Source: Lycocorax pyrrhopterus obiensis
Lineage: Eukaryota > Chordata > Aves > Passeriformes > Paradisaeidae
Assembly (NCBI GenBank): GCA_014706295.1
Contig: JACSVZ010000025.1
Span: 1,932,501-1,996,500, forward strand
Reading direction: 5' to 3'
DNA: 64,000 nucleotides
Part shown: positions 26,201-39,200 of the stretch, in pieces
How positions within the stretch are numbered: the first letter of the stretch is position 1
Layout of the letters: each line of letters opens with the position of its first letter
Notes under the pieces: generated by a model
The model's input: only the letters and a program-made list of their open reading frames with translations
What the model was told of the DNA's origin: nothing
Databases searched by the model: none
Program-made: the position numbers and the translations under genes

Positions 26201-29200
26201 TCAGTGATATTTACAAATGAAATTAAAGCCAATTAATTTTTCATCTCAATCCAAGTTCCATGAACAAATACTAGTACCTATAACTGCATATTTCTAAGTT
26301 TAAAATATTAATCTAATGAATGAATACTTGCTCTTTTTCTGATTCAAAGAACTCCATGAGCACAGCTCCAGTGCTGTGTTTAAAAAACAGCACACAGACT
26401 GCAATAAGGAACAATTTAACTTTCAAAGTAATTTATTTAAAACTGACTAATTGCTCCTCTATAGCCTCTAGCAGCAAACTGTTTAAGGGAACTACAGTGC
26501 TCTAATCCAAGTCCTCAGGCAAGGAACTTGCTAAAGGGCACAGTGAAATAAGAACAAACCTTCTGGTACAAACATGGGAACAACAGGATTTGTACTTACC
26601 TGGGGTTTCCCTTCCCTGAGCATTAAGGTCTATATTTTTTGGTGAAACAGCCATTTCAGCTTGCTCACAGCCTGCTGAAAGATCACACATCACTGGCAGC
26701 AGGGAACTGCTCTGACCCTGACTATTCAGTCCATGGCCAGCACATTGCAACTTTAGCTTTACTAAACTGTAATGTCTGAAACGTCCTGAGAAAAGATACA
26801 ATGATGCCTCCTCATAGTCAGAAAGTTTTCCTGAGGAAATCCTTCCGCTGCTGTTTTCACCTCAAGCCCAGAGGGCTGGCTTCAGGGTTATGCTGGATTT
26901 GGGGACTTCCAGCATTCACATGAATGGACCATGTGCTTCGCACAAATACATTTTCCTAGACATCATACAAAAATCCACAGAGCAGATCAGCACAGGAGGG
27001 CAAGAACTAGCATCATCTCTTTAAAATCAACACTTAAACTGTCTTTACTCCAGAAAAGGATGTCACTGCAACTGTGAAGACAAGGGGCATCTGAATTCTG
27101 AGTGCAGAATTCTCAGCAGCAAAAGTTCCAGTTGCAAAATTCATCAAGAGAGAGCACAAGGTATCTCTTGATACACACAAGATTAAAGAGTTTCCTGTAG
27201 GAGTTGAGTATCGCTCAGTCTGTAAAACCCGTAAGGATTTCTGATCTTACATGGCATGGAGGTAAACATTCTTTCCTTCTCTGCATGGAAGAGATCTTTT
27301 AGTGGGAATTTTCAGTGTGTTTAAAGAATTTTTATCTTTTGAGTTTTCTATGCAGTTTGTGCTGAAGCTCTGCAGCTTTACAGGAAATTTCTGAAATAAT
27401 CCACTGCTGAAAACATGTGTGCCACTTGACTTCAGAATTATAGGTGTATAAGCCTGGATTAGTTCTAGTGCAACATGTGCTCCTACTATTAATTCAACCC
27501 TTAAGTGCTGGGTGTTATTTTTATACTCAGGTTTGTTAGCAGATAGATAAAATCTTCCATGTCATCCAAAAAGTCTTATCTAAGCAGTTATTTTCCCTTT
27601 TTAATCCTACAGTGGGACAGATTTTAGATGGAAATGACTGGAAAGATTTTATGAGCTATGAAAATGCAGCTCTTGGTTATTAGCTCTATAGGGAGCTTCT
27701 CTTGACACAATTTCTGGAATAACTTCCAAAGGTTCACACTTTTTCCTTAAACCCACTTGTTTTATAAACCCCTGCAAAAACCAGTTTGGAAAAATGTGCT
27801 TAGAGAGGGAATAGGCAAGAACTAGAAGTCAAAGCAGTTGTGTGCACCCCTGTATGCCACGTGGGGGTACCTCACTTGGCTCTAACAGAACTACGAGGTC
27901 TCTTTGACCAAACAGACACGGTTTAGTTTGGTTTTTTCTGCCAGCCTTCCCTTTTAAGGGATTCCCTTAAAACATCACTCAGCTCAGCACAGCAAAAGCC
28001 TGCTAAATATTTACAGCAAGTGCCACGCAGCCTCTTGGTAAGAAGCTACAGGCAGAAAGTTTGGGAGAAGAGATTTAAGGCTGCTCTGCCTGTTCTGGGG
28101 CTTGCAGTAGCGAGGTCTGGTGAAGTCAGGGCTAGGTCCTTGTTTTCGGTTTGCTGCTTTTGGGGCTGCATATCACCTTTAGCATGCATGTTTCACATAG
28201 AGGTTTAATAAAAACTTATTAATAAGGAGCGATGATGAAGAAACAGCAAAAACATGACTATCTTCACCAGTGCTGCCTGGAAATAGATAGGAAATAAAAA
28301 GCAACGAGTAAGCAGAGTCTGACTTTCATCACCTATATTCTTCTAAAGCATCTGCCCCTCCAGGCACTGATTGTACTTTGATCAACACAGAGAACTAGAT
28401 GGAGGAACAACTAAACATTCTGGGATTAAGGCTGGGGAGGTTAATTACAGCACAGCACTTGCTGCAGAACACTTTGCACAGCAGGTTGGTACATACCGAT
28501 CATCATCGTCTGCATGAGCGTTAGTGCCAGAGGTGCTTTGGAGTGTGGGCAATCCCTCTGTAACCCCCTCATCTATTGAGCCTAGGCAAAGAAAAAAGGG
28601 CAATTTAATGCAAATAACTGTTCAAAAAGGGTTGGGGGGCAGGTAAATACACATCAAGCTTGCCTTCTCAAATCTCTGACAGACGCTGCTTCCTGGGTGA
28701 TAAGATAATAAAAAGGCCTTGGGAAAGTAATTTAGAACTCCCAGAAGCAACTTGTACCAAATCAGCTTCTCTTTGCACAGATTATCCAGTAAATTGACAA
28801 CTCAACAAATTGTACATATTTGGTACACCTAGAAAATGGAAATGTTAAATACAGTCAGTTTTCAAAACACATCCAGTACCAGCACTGTAAAGCAGAAATG
28901 TTACATTCACCTAAAGGGACTATTTTGTCAATTTTTCAAGACTTCCTGAGCAATAAGGAGTTCAAACCTGCTACACTAAATGGCTTTCGTGTTCCAAATC
29001 TTCCATAAATACATTAACTGATAATGTCTGCATTTATTGATAAGCAGCTGAGACAGGAGGAGCCCTCTGGGAAATCAGAAATGCAACACAAAAGAGAGAA
29101 AACACCTGTTAGAGAAATGTATAAACAAAACCACTCCAGAGCTCGGCTCAGTGCACAGACATCGGGGCAAATGTAGTTCAAGGGGCTTGGGGAACAGAAT

Positions 29201-32200
29201 GCAATGGAAATGCAGCACTAAAACAAACCCACACCTTAATTCACTGATGTGCCTGTTGCTCATCTGGGCCTCTCTCACCACCTCTGGGAGTTCAGTCAAG
29301 CAGCCTCTGATCTCCCCCTCTGAATCCACGGGAGATGAGGACAGATGGGGAAGGAGATTTCTCTCCCTACACCTCGAGGACAAGCAAAGCACAGGACAGT
29401 GCTATGAGCTGCTCTTGCTGCTGTGGTAAAATAATTCTGCTTTCTAAGAGAGGGGTATGTGAGCAATGTGAATTTGGGAGCCCTAAAGCTCACTAGGAAA
29501 ATCAAGTAGCATTAGGTGTACACTGGCAAGTGTCAGACAAAAGAGAAAACCAAAGAGAAGGAACAAAGACGAGAAAAGTAAAGCAGAAAATGTGCATATT
29601 CTGTCAAAAAGAATGAGAAATCTGAAGTGAAAGATTCTTGTCTTAATGTAATGCCACGTTATGGGGCCAGAGACAAGAGGAAAATTGCATCTCTGGCTGC
29701 TTCACAATTAGTAAAATCAAAATCTTTGATTTTGTTAAGAAGTGACAAACTATGCTTGGGAAATTCATCAACTAAGCAATCTATCAAGTTACAAAAGTTG
29801 ATCCCCCCCATTTTGATTTATCCTTCTTTCTCATGAAACACTTAAATGAAAGTCTACTGAAAAACAAGCCTAACTGCTCTTAGGTTTAATTTCATGCCTT
29901 CACCTCTCAAATGCCAGAAGTGCCAATGAATTATGAGAGTATCTTCTCAGACACAGCTGGTTTTGTACCTATAATGACTTATTTATCAAGTCCCTGCTCC
30001 ATGTCTCCTTCTGTATTATAAAGTGCTTCCAAATATAATAAATTGCAAATGAACAATTCTTAAATTTCCCAAAGAGTGAATAAGAGCTTTCTGCAATATC
30101 AGAGAGAGAGGCAAGAATGCTTTTGTAAATGCACTATAAAACACTGAGATAAATATATGCAATTATATGAGGAAACTATGTTCAGGGAAGAAAAAGCTGT
30201 ACTTTACCAGATCTTGCTGCCTCCATTTACTGTTCTTACATTACTGCATAAAGTAATGCATCTTTGGGAGGTAAAAAGTGCTTTCTAGCTACCAAGTGTG
30301 CTGTATCATAACTGTGCTAAAAAGCAAGAACATGGTTTCCCTTTATAGCAAAACATGAATAAAAACCATTCTGAGGATGGTTATTATGCCAAGACCACTA
30401 AATATTAATTCAAACATATTCAAAGACAAAGAGCAGATTTGTATTTTAAAGATTTTGCCCTGGCACATTTTTCTTCTCTCTGCAGCTGTTTTAAGGCAGA
30501 ACATGCTGTACTAACAGCAATGACAGATATTTAAGTTTAAAAATTATAATCACTAAAGCCTGAGATTCTCTACCCCATGCACACAAAACTACTCATCTGT
30601 AGCCTGGAGTTTACACCCAGTTTGTTCTTTAAGCTGCCTTGGTGTGATATTTATTTATATATTTATGATATATATCACTTGATATGCTATTTTTAACTTT
30701 CCCTAATCATTATTGCTACTTGTTCTATTTTGTCTCTGATGATATAATTACTTTGATGAAATAATTTGCATCTTTTATCACATGGCCCTGGCAAAGTCTT
30801 TCAGTTCTGACTATAACGAGTTAAAAACTGAATCAATCAAAACCTGGTTTTGAACAAGGACCTCTTTTCCTGGTGACTCCCTAGCAAACAAATAGTTTCT
30901 TTTAGTTTTTAATTTATGCACTATTTTGGCAAACTACATTTAAAGATTTAAACTATAAGATATTAAGTCTGTTCCTCAGCAAAGGTAAGCATCCTTGTCT
31001 CCAATAAAGAAAACATTTTCATTTGGAAAAAGCATTACAATCTAAAATATCAACAAGTGAACTATACAAACTGGAGAACAATCCAACAGCAAAGGATGGC
31101 ATAAATGGGAAATATTTTCATCTCTTTTTAGTGAGTATTACCTGAACAGTTTGACACTGATTGTATATTGCTACTCTGGAAGGTCAGCCTGATCTCACTT
31201 TCTCCAGAGAAAGCACAGTGTTGCACTGACCAAAGCAAACAAATAATGCAGACTACAAGGCCACAGCTATTTACTTTGTTATAGTTATTTATTTAATTAA
31301 CTGTGGCAGCCCTTCACTTACACATTATTTGAATGATGCAGAGCAGTACATTTGCCATTCTTATGGTCTTCAAACACAACAGGCTTTATTAAAAATCTTT
31401 CAGTAAACAAACTCTGCTGAGCACAGGTCAAGCCACTTGAGAGTAAACCAGCTGACTTGGGCAAAATTTTGATAATTAAACTAGAAATATTGCAAAACCT
31501 CTATCTTCTGATTTACTAAAAGCCATTCAATGCATTCTGTGCACAGGAAAAACCGGATTGTTCCAGTAACCTTTAAGTATTAGCTCTTAATAAAGAACAG
31601 CCTGCTATAAGAACCCAAAACTGGTTTCAAATTGTCTTTCATGGAAAAAAGATTTCTCTCAGCAACCAGCAGCATTTGAAGAAGCAACTTGAGAATCAAA
31701 TCCCAGAGAAATGGAAAGATTCTCAATGTTATGACTGTGTGGTTTTATTTTTGTCTGGGGCATTAAGATGACAGTGTTTCACCACTTATTTTGCAAATCC
31801 TCTTACAAAGGCTCTCTGTCACGATTATACAAGATTTGATGTCTGATGCAAAGTACTATTCTAACCCTTTGTGGCTACAGGCACAAGCCTTTCAAATCTG
31901 GTGCTGCAGCTCAGATGAGATAGTGCCTTTTGACACTAATGAAAGCAGAATTAAGTTTCCCCAGTCAGGCAACTAGAGGTAAAAAGGAGTTATCAACCTC
32001 TGCTGAATAAAGAGGGCTGCCACAGGCTTACCATTCTCAGCTGCCTTCTGCAAAGTTATTTAAAGAATTCCAAGTTTATGTGTAACATTTCATAAATCAG
32101 GGGAATAAAAGGGAGTTTCACAAAAGTAAAGCATGAAAACCCACAAGGCAGATTTCCTCCAAGAAAATCACCAGTGCTCACGTGCCGGTTGCTATACGTA

Positions 32201-33237
32201 ACTCCAGAAATGGTCATACCTATAGATGAAGACTGAGGGCTGATCAGGAGATCTTCCTGCACTTGCTCGCTCCCTGGGACCGTCTGCTGGTCACTCAGGG
32301 AGCTCTGGGATGCACTCACAGGCTGCGACACCTCCTCGTGAACCTCCTCGTCACTCAGCCTTTCCACTTTGACACGCACGTCTTCCTCGATCACCAGGGG
32401 AGAACTGGCTTTCGTGCTCTCACAAGTCACGTAATCCGTCATTCTCCTGTTGGACTCGGAGGGCCCAGGCATTTCCAAAGTCCTAGAATTCTCCCCCTGC
32501 TTCACCTTTTCTGACTGAAGTCTTCGATCAATTCCAAAAGGAAAAGTCCAGGGAAAAGCTAAGGACGAGTCCACGGGCTGATTTCTGGACTCTGGGTAGG
32601 AAGTGGAAGGATTGAGCACTTGGGGGGAACTGGTTTGTGTGTTACACTTGAGGGGGCTCTCAGGAGACATAACGATGTAGCTTTTACGCTTTCTCCGAGA
32701 CTCCCGGCAAACGGGAATGGTTCTTTCCACTACGCTGCACTCGGAGGAGACGGGAGACAGGCTGCCGTCTCGGGAAGTGAAATTGCAGTTTGCACTGTTC
32801 TCCTGTCCCGCATCCAGCACCTTCTCCTGCTGGCTGTTGGGTGTATTCCATAAAATGCTGGACTTCATGAACTCCGAGCACGTGCTGGCCACGCTGAACA
32901 TCTGCATGTAGCTGGCGGCGGCCAGCACATCGATAATGTTTTCTGTGTTAATGGACAGCGTCGCTGTGTAAGCGTATTCCAGGAGAGGGATGAACCCCGT
33001 CACCGTCACGTGGTGCAGGTCTAACACGCTCTTGCTCTCGTCCTCTGCTTGGCCAACGAGTTTGGAGCGGAAGAAGTCACTGCAGGCTGCCAGAACCACC
33101 TTGTGTGCCCTGAAGATCTTGTCCTGGACGCGGATGGTGATGTCACAGAAGTGTCCGTCATTCCGGAGCATGTTCAGCTTCCCCAGCATCTCCTGACTGT
33201 GAGCAGGGGAGTTATGAGTGAATGTTTTAACACCCAT
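19955..33237 (-). CDS. ZBTB44: ZBTB44, BTB/POZ and zinc finger protein (5 coding exons)
   Basis: Predicted nuclear transcription regulator: an N-terminal BTB/POZ domain for dimerisation and corepressor binding, and C2H2 fingers for DNA binding. The minus-strand exons 33237-32220, 28581-28497, 25787-25624, 21883-21583 and 20237-19955 have GT/AG borders and matching phases (1, 0+2, 1, 2). They join to 617 codons (616 residues plus stop). The start MGVKTFTH sits in a strong context (A at -3, G at +4). The BTB domain covers about residues 14-130, with LRNDGHFCDITIRV and FRAHKVVLAACSDFF. A Ser-rich acidic linker carries a basic RRKRK stretch. Four fingers follow: C401/C404-H417/H421, C429/C432-H445/H449, C457/C460-H473/H479 and C489/C492-H505/H511; the last two have five residues between the histidines. 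The tail ends in SSITIE. From memory it is very close to human ZBTB44 along its whole length. Targets are poorly known. Confidence 0.97.
20238..21582 (-). other. ZBTB44 intron 5
   Basis: Runs from donor GTGAGG at 21582 to acceptor TAG at 20238. On the transcript strand two long U-rich tracts (plus-strand A runs at 21501-21545) start about 40 nt after the donor. The second is followed by CTTAG at about 21502-21498, which looks like a good but cryptic acceptor. Nothing else is recognised. Confidence 0.85.
21583..21883 (-). CDS. ZBTB44: ZBTB44 coding exon 5, zinc fingers 2-4
   Basis: Acceptor TTCCACAG lies before 21883 and donor AG|GTGAGG after 21583. The exon encodes residues 424-522, starting IKPFQCDRCGKKF. 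Finger 2 has the standard HX3H end. Fingers 3 (FRCQICSATF...) and 4 (YECKTCGAMF...) have HX5H ends. Reading through the donor gives a stop after one residue (AGG TGA), so retention of intron 5 would produce a protein ending just after the fingers. Confidence 0.97.
22439..23943 (-). mobile_element. Solo LTR of an avian endogenous retrovirus, about 1.5 kb
   Basis: Read on the minus strand the element begins TGTATTGGTTTTGCTTGGCC and ends CCACGACA, which fits the TG...CA ends of retroviral LTRs. The 5-bp flanks are CTGTA (22434-22438) and CTATA (23944-23948). They match at four of five positions and look like an aged target-site duplication of the length typical of ERVL-type integration. No gag, pol or env frame, primer-binding site or second LTR is present, so this is a solo LTR. 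It resembles a family very common in passerine genomes as I recall; the exact family name needs a repeat library. It carries the 12-copy minisatellite at 23078-23570. Confidence 0.8.
23078..23570. repeat. 40-bp minisatellite, 12 copies, inside the LTR
   Basis: Twelve units of 39-40 bp start at 23078, 23118, 23158, 23197, 23237, 23277, 23317, 23357, 23397, 23436, 23475 and 23514; a degraded thirteenth follows. Each begins CCCCAGGGGCTGTGGGTGGA with small variants and ends GTGGAT or ATGGAT. Neighbouring units share variants: CTCGGCAT in units 4-5 and the 39-bp CCATGGAT form in units 9-11. This points to growth by local duplication. Long open frames on both strands here arise because the unit has no stop in most frames. 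Confidence 0.97.
25624..25787 (-). CDS. ZBTB44: ZBTB44 coding exon 4, zinc finger 1
   Basis: Acceptor TTTGTAG lies before 25787 and donor CAG|GTAAGA after 25624. It encodes residues 369-422, starting LENAQYPYQLYIAPS, then the Pro/Ser linker and finger 1 (FQCPTCGVRF...HMLIH). The first base completes Arg368, whose codon is split with exon 3. Confidence 0.97.
25788..28496 (-). other. ZBTB44 intron 3
   Basis: Runs from donor GTATGT at 28496 to acceptor TAG at 25788. I recognise no gene, RNA or repeat in it. Confidence 0.8.
28497..28581 (-). CDS. ZBTB44: ZBTB44 coding exon 3 (85 nt)
   Basis: A small exon that falls below a usual ORF cutoff, found by its splice sites (TTGCCTAG before 28581, GTATGT after 28497) and by phase. 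It encodes residues 341-367, SIDEGVTEGLPTLQSTSGTN then AHADDDD, with a split Gly before and a split Arg after. The acidic DDDD stretch precedes the finger region. Its length is not a multiple of three, so skipping it would shift the frame. Confidence 0.95.
31744..31749 (-). terminator. Candidate intronic polyadenylation signal in ZBTB44 intron 2
   Basis: A minus-strand AATAAA (plus TTTATT) lies about 310 nt after the read-through stop at 32056. Together with the open extension of exon 2 it could end a short BTB-only transcript. Use in vivo is unproven. Confidence 0.25.
32056..32219 (-). other. Open read-through extension of ZBTB44 exon 2
   Basis: If the donor at 32219 is not used, translation continues in frame past SSSIG for 54 more residues (MTISGVTYSNRHV...HINLEFFK) to a stop at 32056. 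That yields a 393-residue protein with the BTB domain but no zinc fingers. The extension has no known domain. It may be only a chance open intron start. Confidence 0.35.
32220..33237 (-). CDS. ZBTB44: ZBTB44 coding exon 2, BTB domain and linker
   Basis: The exon begins upstream at 33288 after acceptor TGTATTTCAG, giving 51 nt of 5' UTR, and has the ATG at 33237. It encodes residues 1-339: the BTB/POZ fold (charged pocket residues in the FRAHKVVLAACSDFF block; LDLHHVTVTGFIPLLEYAYT; AASYMQM), then a Ser/Pro-rich linker with RRKRKSYIVMSPESP and an acidic EEDVRVKVERLSDEEVHEEV block that resembles a sumoylation site (VKVE). The donor is G|GTATGA at 32219. Confidence 0.98.
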
Positions 33238-33252
33238 TTTTAGCTGGTTCTC

Positions 33253-33270
33253 TTAGCGTTCTTCCCACAT
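33253..33270 (-). promoter_or_regulatory. Short upstream ORF in ZBTB44 5' UTR (exon 2 part)
   Basis: A five-codon uORF (MWEER, then TAA) lies in the exon-2 leader, starting 33 nt before the main ATG. It is not in frame with the main protein. Such small uORFs can lower or time translation; no effect is shown here. Confidence 0.5.
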
Positions 33271-36200
33271 ACACAGATCAAAGGTATCCTGAAATACAGA
33301 GGAAAACTGTCAGTTTCATCTCTGAAAGCAAAAGTCAAGTGGATTCATGATTACAAGACTGTATGAAGAAAATTCATCTGAATTCTCTAAGGCCAGGTTC
33401 TTCTAGGATCCAGTCTGTGTAAGGGACTAACTCTACAGAAATGCAGTTACTTACTTGGAATTTTCATAATCACAGGTTAAATTATTTGCAATCTATCCCT
33501 TTCATCTTCCATACATCTATGTATCGATGTATCTGCATCTCCCTACACATACAGGAGTATCTCTCTCTCTCTCCACATTGCTGTTACTGCCTGCTCAAAA
33601 CCAAATTCCCAACACAGTTCAAAAAAATGTTTGTAACACTAAAAATAAAGCATTTTTGAAACTATTATCTGTGTAGAAACATGTATTTTTATTTTCTGGG
33701 CCCAGAAAACTATTGTTCACAGTTCTTGTACATGACAGACTACTGAATGTTTCTTTTAAGCACAAAAGTCATCAGCCTGAGTCAACAACAAGGGTGCAGG
33801 AGTAAGCAAATCTCCCAGGGAAGGTATTTAATACCAGAAAAGCTTTAGAGAAACTACAGCACGATTTTTCAGAGACCAGAGTTCAAACTAGTAAACATAA
33901 AACAACAGTTGCCAATAGTTCTGATTTCCTGCTGTAGTGCAGGTATTGATTACCTAAAGCTGCTTTTAACAAGTAATTTAGACTAGGATGAGAAGTTATT
34001 GAAAATTCCTTCAAAACCACAATGCATTATAAATCTCAAAGGAAAGTTTAAGTTTAAATCAAATGCACATAAACTGATTTTATATACGTGATAAATAAAA
34101 CAAGGAGGGCGACTTCTTTCTTCTGAAAAACACAAACCTGCCTTCTTGGAGTCCAGTTCTCTCCATGTGGGAGCAAATGAATGTGTTTTGTGCAAGGTCC
34201 TGATGAGAATGGGGTGTTTGACCCCTGGATTTCTCAAAAAACTCCAGAAACATTTCACTGTAAAGGGAACATAAACCCCTGTGTTTCAGCTCCTTAAGCC
34301 CCTTCCAAGCTTCCATGGAAGTTTTCTGTGTTGTACATGCCTCATACAATTAACATGATATAGAATTATCTCACTGGTTAAACATCAACAACATTATTGG
34401 ATTTGATTAGTTCCTGGAGCCAGCCAGCTTCTGCACATCATCCTTCTTTCCCTTTCACATAAAAAAACATACCAAGCTTGCAAATGGCTCACGTGGAGCT
34501 TTGCAGATACAAAGAACAACTTCAAGTGTGGAACAACTTATCCCAAATGTGACATATTGAAACGGCAGCTGTCACAGCCCACCTGGTTCTACAGACATTT
34601 ACACTTGGCTGCTTCTTGTTCCTGGGTTTTCACTTTTGATATTCAAACCCTTGCAGACAGAGGAAAACTAACTGTTCAAGGGAACAGATTAACTAACACT
34701 TGATAATATATATAAAGTCTGGTGGAAACTATAAGGGCCATTTGAGTTTAAAATGAAATTTCACACTAGTGCAGAGGAAGAAGTTAAGCACAAGCAAAAC
34801 ATTCCCTTCACTGAAAGAAAATGGATCGACCTCAAGAGGCATCTGAATATCCAGACTGTTTGTTCTCCAGTATGAATCAAATGAAAAGCATATTTCATTG
34901 ATCTCAGACCAAAACACTACAGCAAAATCTTGTAACAGCATATTCAGAAATGGCCTTTGGATACCCTTCCCTCTGAAATCCCGGTCGCTGCAGCAGTTCC
35001 TTGGCACATCAGAAGTCCACAAGCACTTCTGTTCAGCAGCTCGTACGAGAACAATACATTCACAAGGACTAGCCACGGAATAATTTGGTATTTAGAAATA
35101 GTACCAATACATCATTATAAACAAGGAGAAGAATCTCAGAGCAATCCTCCCAGTTCCTACAGGCCCAAAAGACAAGCCCATTTTCCTCTCTGCTCTTCTG
35201 AACAAGCAATGCTCATCCCTCCAGCCCCAAAGTGAGAGCTTGATTCTGCTACCCTGTTCTAAACCATTCCTTGTCCTGCTCCCCCCTTCCTGCCACCTCT
35301 CCCCTCTTCTGGCTTCCTTTCCCATTCTCCTTTCATCTTTTGCTTCCTTGACCTTGATCTGGTTACAGAATTTAAAATAAAATAGCGGAAGTCAGTGATG
35401 TGCAATAAATTGATTTAAATTTATTACAGGAGCAGTGTTCCTGCCACGAATGTGGGATATTGCTCTGTTAAATCACTTCTGTAAAATGACTTTCACCCTC
35501 AGTGCACTGACACCTCCATTCAAACAAGTGGCTCCTACCCAGGCCTCAGTGTGAACAAGGAGCAGGCACATACATGCTATTTTCAGGAAAATCCAAAGGG
35601 CTGGGCTGAAGAGGGGGATCAGTATCAGTTCCTTACAGTTAATGATGTAGTAAAAACATCAAATATTTTTAGAAGGTAATTTAAACAGTATGAAAATATT
35701 TTCCACATGAAAAGATGAGTGTGCTAAAGCACAGCCACGTTATACAATGGTTCAACTCTCTTTCTAATCTTTCAGTGGCACAAGGCACTTCTACAGCTGC
35801 ACTCAATTCACAGTGACCTAAGAGAGTAAAGGGCTGCATCATTACAGCTTCACCCCAAGTCCATCATCTCTGTGTCATCACCATTCAACACTTTGTCACA
35901 TCTTGTTTCCCATTCTCAGGCAGTCCCTGACAGCAGTTCTTGGACCATAAGGTGCAGGATGCCACATCCATAGCGATTCCAGAACCAGAAACCAGAACTA
36001 AATATACCCACACCCTTGGGAATGCTGGGGTGGGGAGATCAAGGTGCACACCTAAACTAAGTGTAAGTGGGTTGGAGCTGGAAAAGTTGTTAATTTTGGA
36101 GCCACAAACCACCAGGGATTCTCTATGCAGGGACCAGGGATAGTACCACAGAGAGGGTGGCTTTTCCTTCCCAGCTGCTGAAAGCAGGGCTCCTCCTCCC

Positions 36201-39200
36201 AAACCCCAGGCACACGCTTATGCCCTGGCCCACAACACATTTCAAACCTCCAGAGAAACACAGAGAAATTCAAAGACACTTTTACAAGTTTTAAAAATAT
36301 TCGCAGTGGGACACTTCAGTCCATATTAACGGGCTGTATTTAACTTTGCCACAGACATTTACAGTTGGAGAGAATGGTTTTTCCAGCATGCATTCCTGCC
36401 CTGGAAACACGTGAGGAATCACCACCACAGCACAGATCCCTGAACAAGGTGAGAATTCAAACACGAGCACTTCAGGGCTTCCAGAGCAAGGACAATTTTG
36501 TCCACTATTAGCCAAAAGCAGTCTGAAGGAAGTGCTACTGTACCAAAGACTTTGTACAATTAACTTGAAAATTAGTTGGGGCTCTTTTTACTCCTAGGAG
36601 CACGAATGAAGACCTGACCTTTAAGTAGTTTGGAGTAACTCAGCTCATTCTCACTGTTTCAAGGCTACTGAAATGCAATTTTTAGCAACAGCTACCACGT
36701 CACATAGACTGTTTTGGGATTAAACAGGTGTCAAGTTTCTGAGCTTAGAAACAGCAAAGATGAAACTGTACACTCTAAGTGTAATGTTATAATGTAATGA
36801 AACTGTAAATGGAAAAGAAACTATAACGGAATTGAAAAATACTGCTTATGTGACCTTGTGTACTTCCATGCACACAAAATTTAGCTCCTTATTCACCTGC
36901 TGCCTAATGTTATGGCTCAGATCACTGGGTTTGAAACATGGTATCTGTAACAACTTTTTGGAAGAGTCAGTGAATCAAACTCACAGAGCTGTCTGCATTC
37001 AGTTTCTCACTTACATAATTTCAAAACAAAAGTAATTTTTAGCACCACAAAACCACCACCCCACCTTTAACCTCTGTATCCTGACCCGTGGCAATTTACA
37101 GCATGAAAACACCAATTTTTTCTGAATACTGAAACCAACAGACTTCATACCACTTTGCAGCCACAGAAGTCCTAAAAAGATGAGGGAATTCCCACCCTGG
37201 TGCTCACCAAGCCCTCAGATACGTTCATCCAACTGTGAGCCCATGGTGTAAATCCAACCACTGGTTGGTTTTTTTATTAATTTTTAATGCAGATCACTCC
37301 TTGGGCACTGGTTAGAGCAGCATCCCATCAACAGCAGCAGTCCAGACACAGACAAATCTTCCACAGGGATAAACTGTGTGACCTGAATAATTTTCTCTCT
37401 GTCATCCTGCTGCAGTACACAGGTACCAGCACCCCTCACTCCCTCAAATTAACTGGTTAGTATAATTAAGTATAATTAAGTTCATAATTGAATCAGAACA
37501 ACTGCTTCAATCAGAACAGATTTCAAGTTTGCTATTTCTATCTAAACACACATCTGTTTCCCAAAAGCAGCTGGCCTAATAAAAGGTACTATCTCACTAT
37601 GAATCTCGCCCTGCTTCACTTCACAAAACCGCTGGTCACAGCTACTACACCATTCTAGTTTCAAATGAATCAACAGCACTTTCTAAATTTGATTTAGAAC
37701 CATATTTTAACTCAGGTTAAACCTAGTAACCTAGTAAACCTAGTCTGACCTCAACCCAGCACTGCCAAGCCTGACAGTATTCATGTAAAAGAAAAGGCGA
37801 ACACGAGGTTTCTGTGCTCAAGATGACATCAGTGTGTAGCATTCACTTTGGTGCTCTGGAATCTCTGGAATGCAAACCTGTAACCTTTGGCCGCAGTGGG
37901 TGAGTGGACCAGGGAAATGGCCCATTCTGGGAAGTATGCAGGGCTTGAGAACCTCAATTTCCTCCAGGAGAGCAGATTCCAAATGTGAATGCACAAAGGA
38001 GCCAGTGTTAAGGCAGCTACTGCATAAACACCTTTATGTTAAACCTGAAAGAGATGCCAAGCTCCAGCCTGAACTGGGAGTGAGGTGATGTCGTATCCTG
38101 CAAAAAACTGGGAGCACTCAGTGCTGGGGCTGACCCGGTCCCTGGTCTCTCAGTTCAGGAACCAGACTCTGACTCTCCAAACCATTTCACTGAAATATCC
38201 CAGGACACTGATATTGCTCCTGTATCCCTTTCCTCCCAGCTTCTCAGAAGAGGCCAATTTTCAGGCACTTTCTGTTTTAAAGAGTTTGGAGGTGTTTTGC
38301 TCTTGGGCAGGGCTCAAGCTGCACATTGAACAGTCCCCTGGGAAGATCTCTGTCTGCCCAGCAAAGAGTGGCTGATGACAGCTTAGTAACTCCAGAGAAC
38401 TCCACTTGGGAGCTGGAATGGGAGAGCAATTTCACCTAACAAACTGAAAGCTTGCAATACTACAACCCACCTATTTATTGTTAGCAGTTAACGCTCCCTT
38501 TCACAGCAGAAGGCACATAAAGAGTGCATTGTGCTTTCCCAATTTACTCCAAAGATACTGCATTTGACAGGACCATATATTTTGTAAAGATTGGGGCTTT
38601 GGCACACCGCTGTTGACAAGTTCATGTGCCAGAGCTTTTGAGGCCACTGACTTCATGACCATTAGTGTCGCTCACAGAGAGCGTTTGTTGGGTGCTCTGT
38701 ACTCACCCCCCAGCCTGTTCCTTTGTTCCACACTTAATTTTTTAATTTTTTTTTTTTTACAAGAGCACTTTCCAAGGATGCTACAGTGGCAAATTGCTTC
38801 ATAAACAGCCACCTCTTCCTCTGAAAAACTCCTGGCAAAGAGACTTCCCAAATTCTAGAATTTAGATCTTCCTAAATTTTAGGTATAGCCCACCAGAAGC
38901 TGCTGCTGAAGGGTGGCAGGCAGTACTCCAGAACTAGACTTCAGCTCCATAGAGGGAGACTAAAATCCTATCAGGAAGCAGCCATGGTTCAAACAGATCC
39001 AGGTCAATGTAAATAACCTACATAATTTTCAGAGGCTCTGAATGTTTATCACTCCCAGAAACTGCATCGTGCCAATAAGCTCCTCTCATCCCCCGATTTT
39101 AAATTGATTTGTAAGCATTTAGGTAGGTTTCTCGTGAGTGCTGTAAAAGCTGAGCTTTACAAAGTCAACGCACCAAGGCTGCAACTCTTCACAAAAAATT

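Larger units (their letters stand above)
28582..32219 (-). other. ZBTB44 intron 2
   Basis: Runs from donor GTATGA at 32219 to acceptor TAG at 28582. AT-rich in the middle (about 29900-31700). Apart from the read-through end described at 32056-32219 I see no gene or known repeat. Confidence 0.8.
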
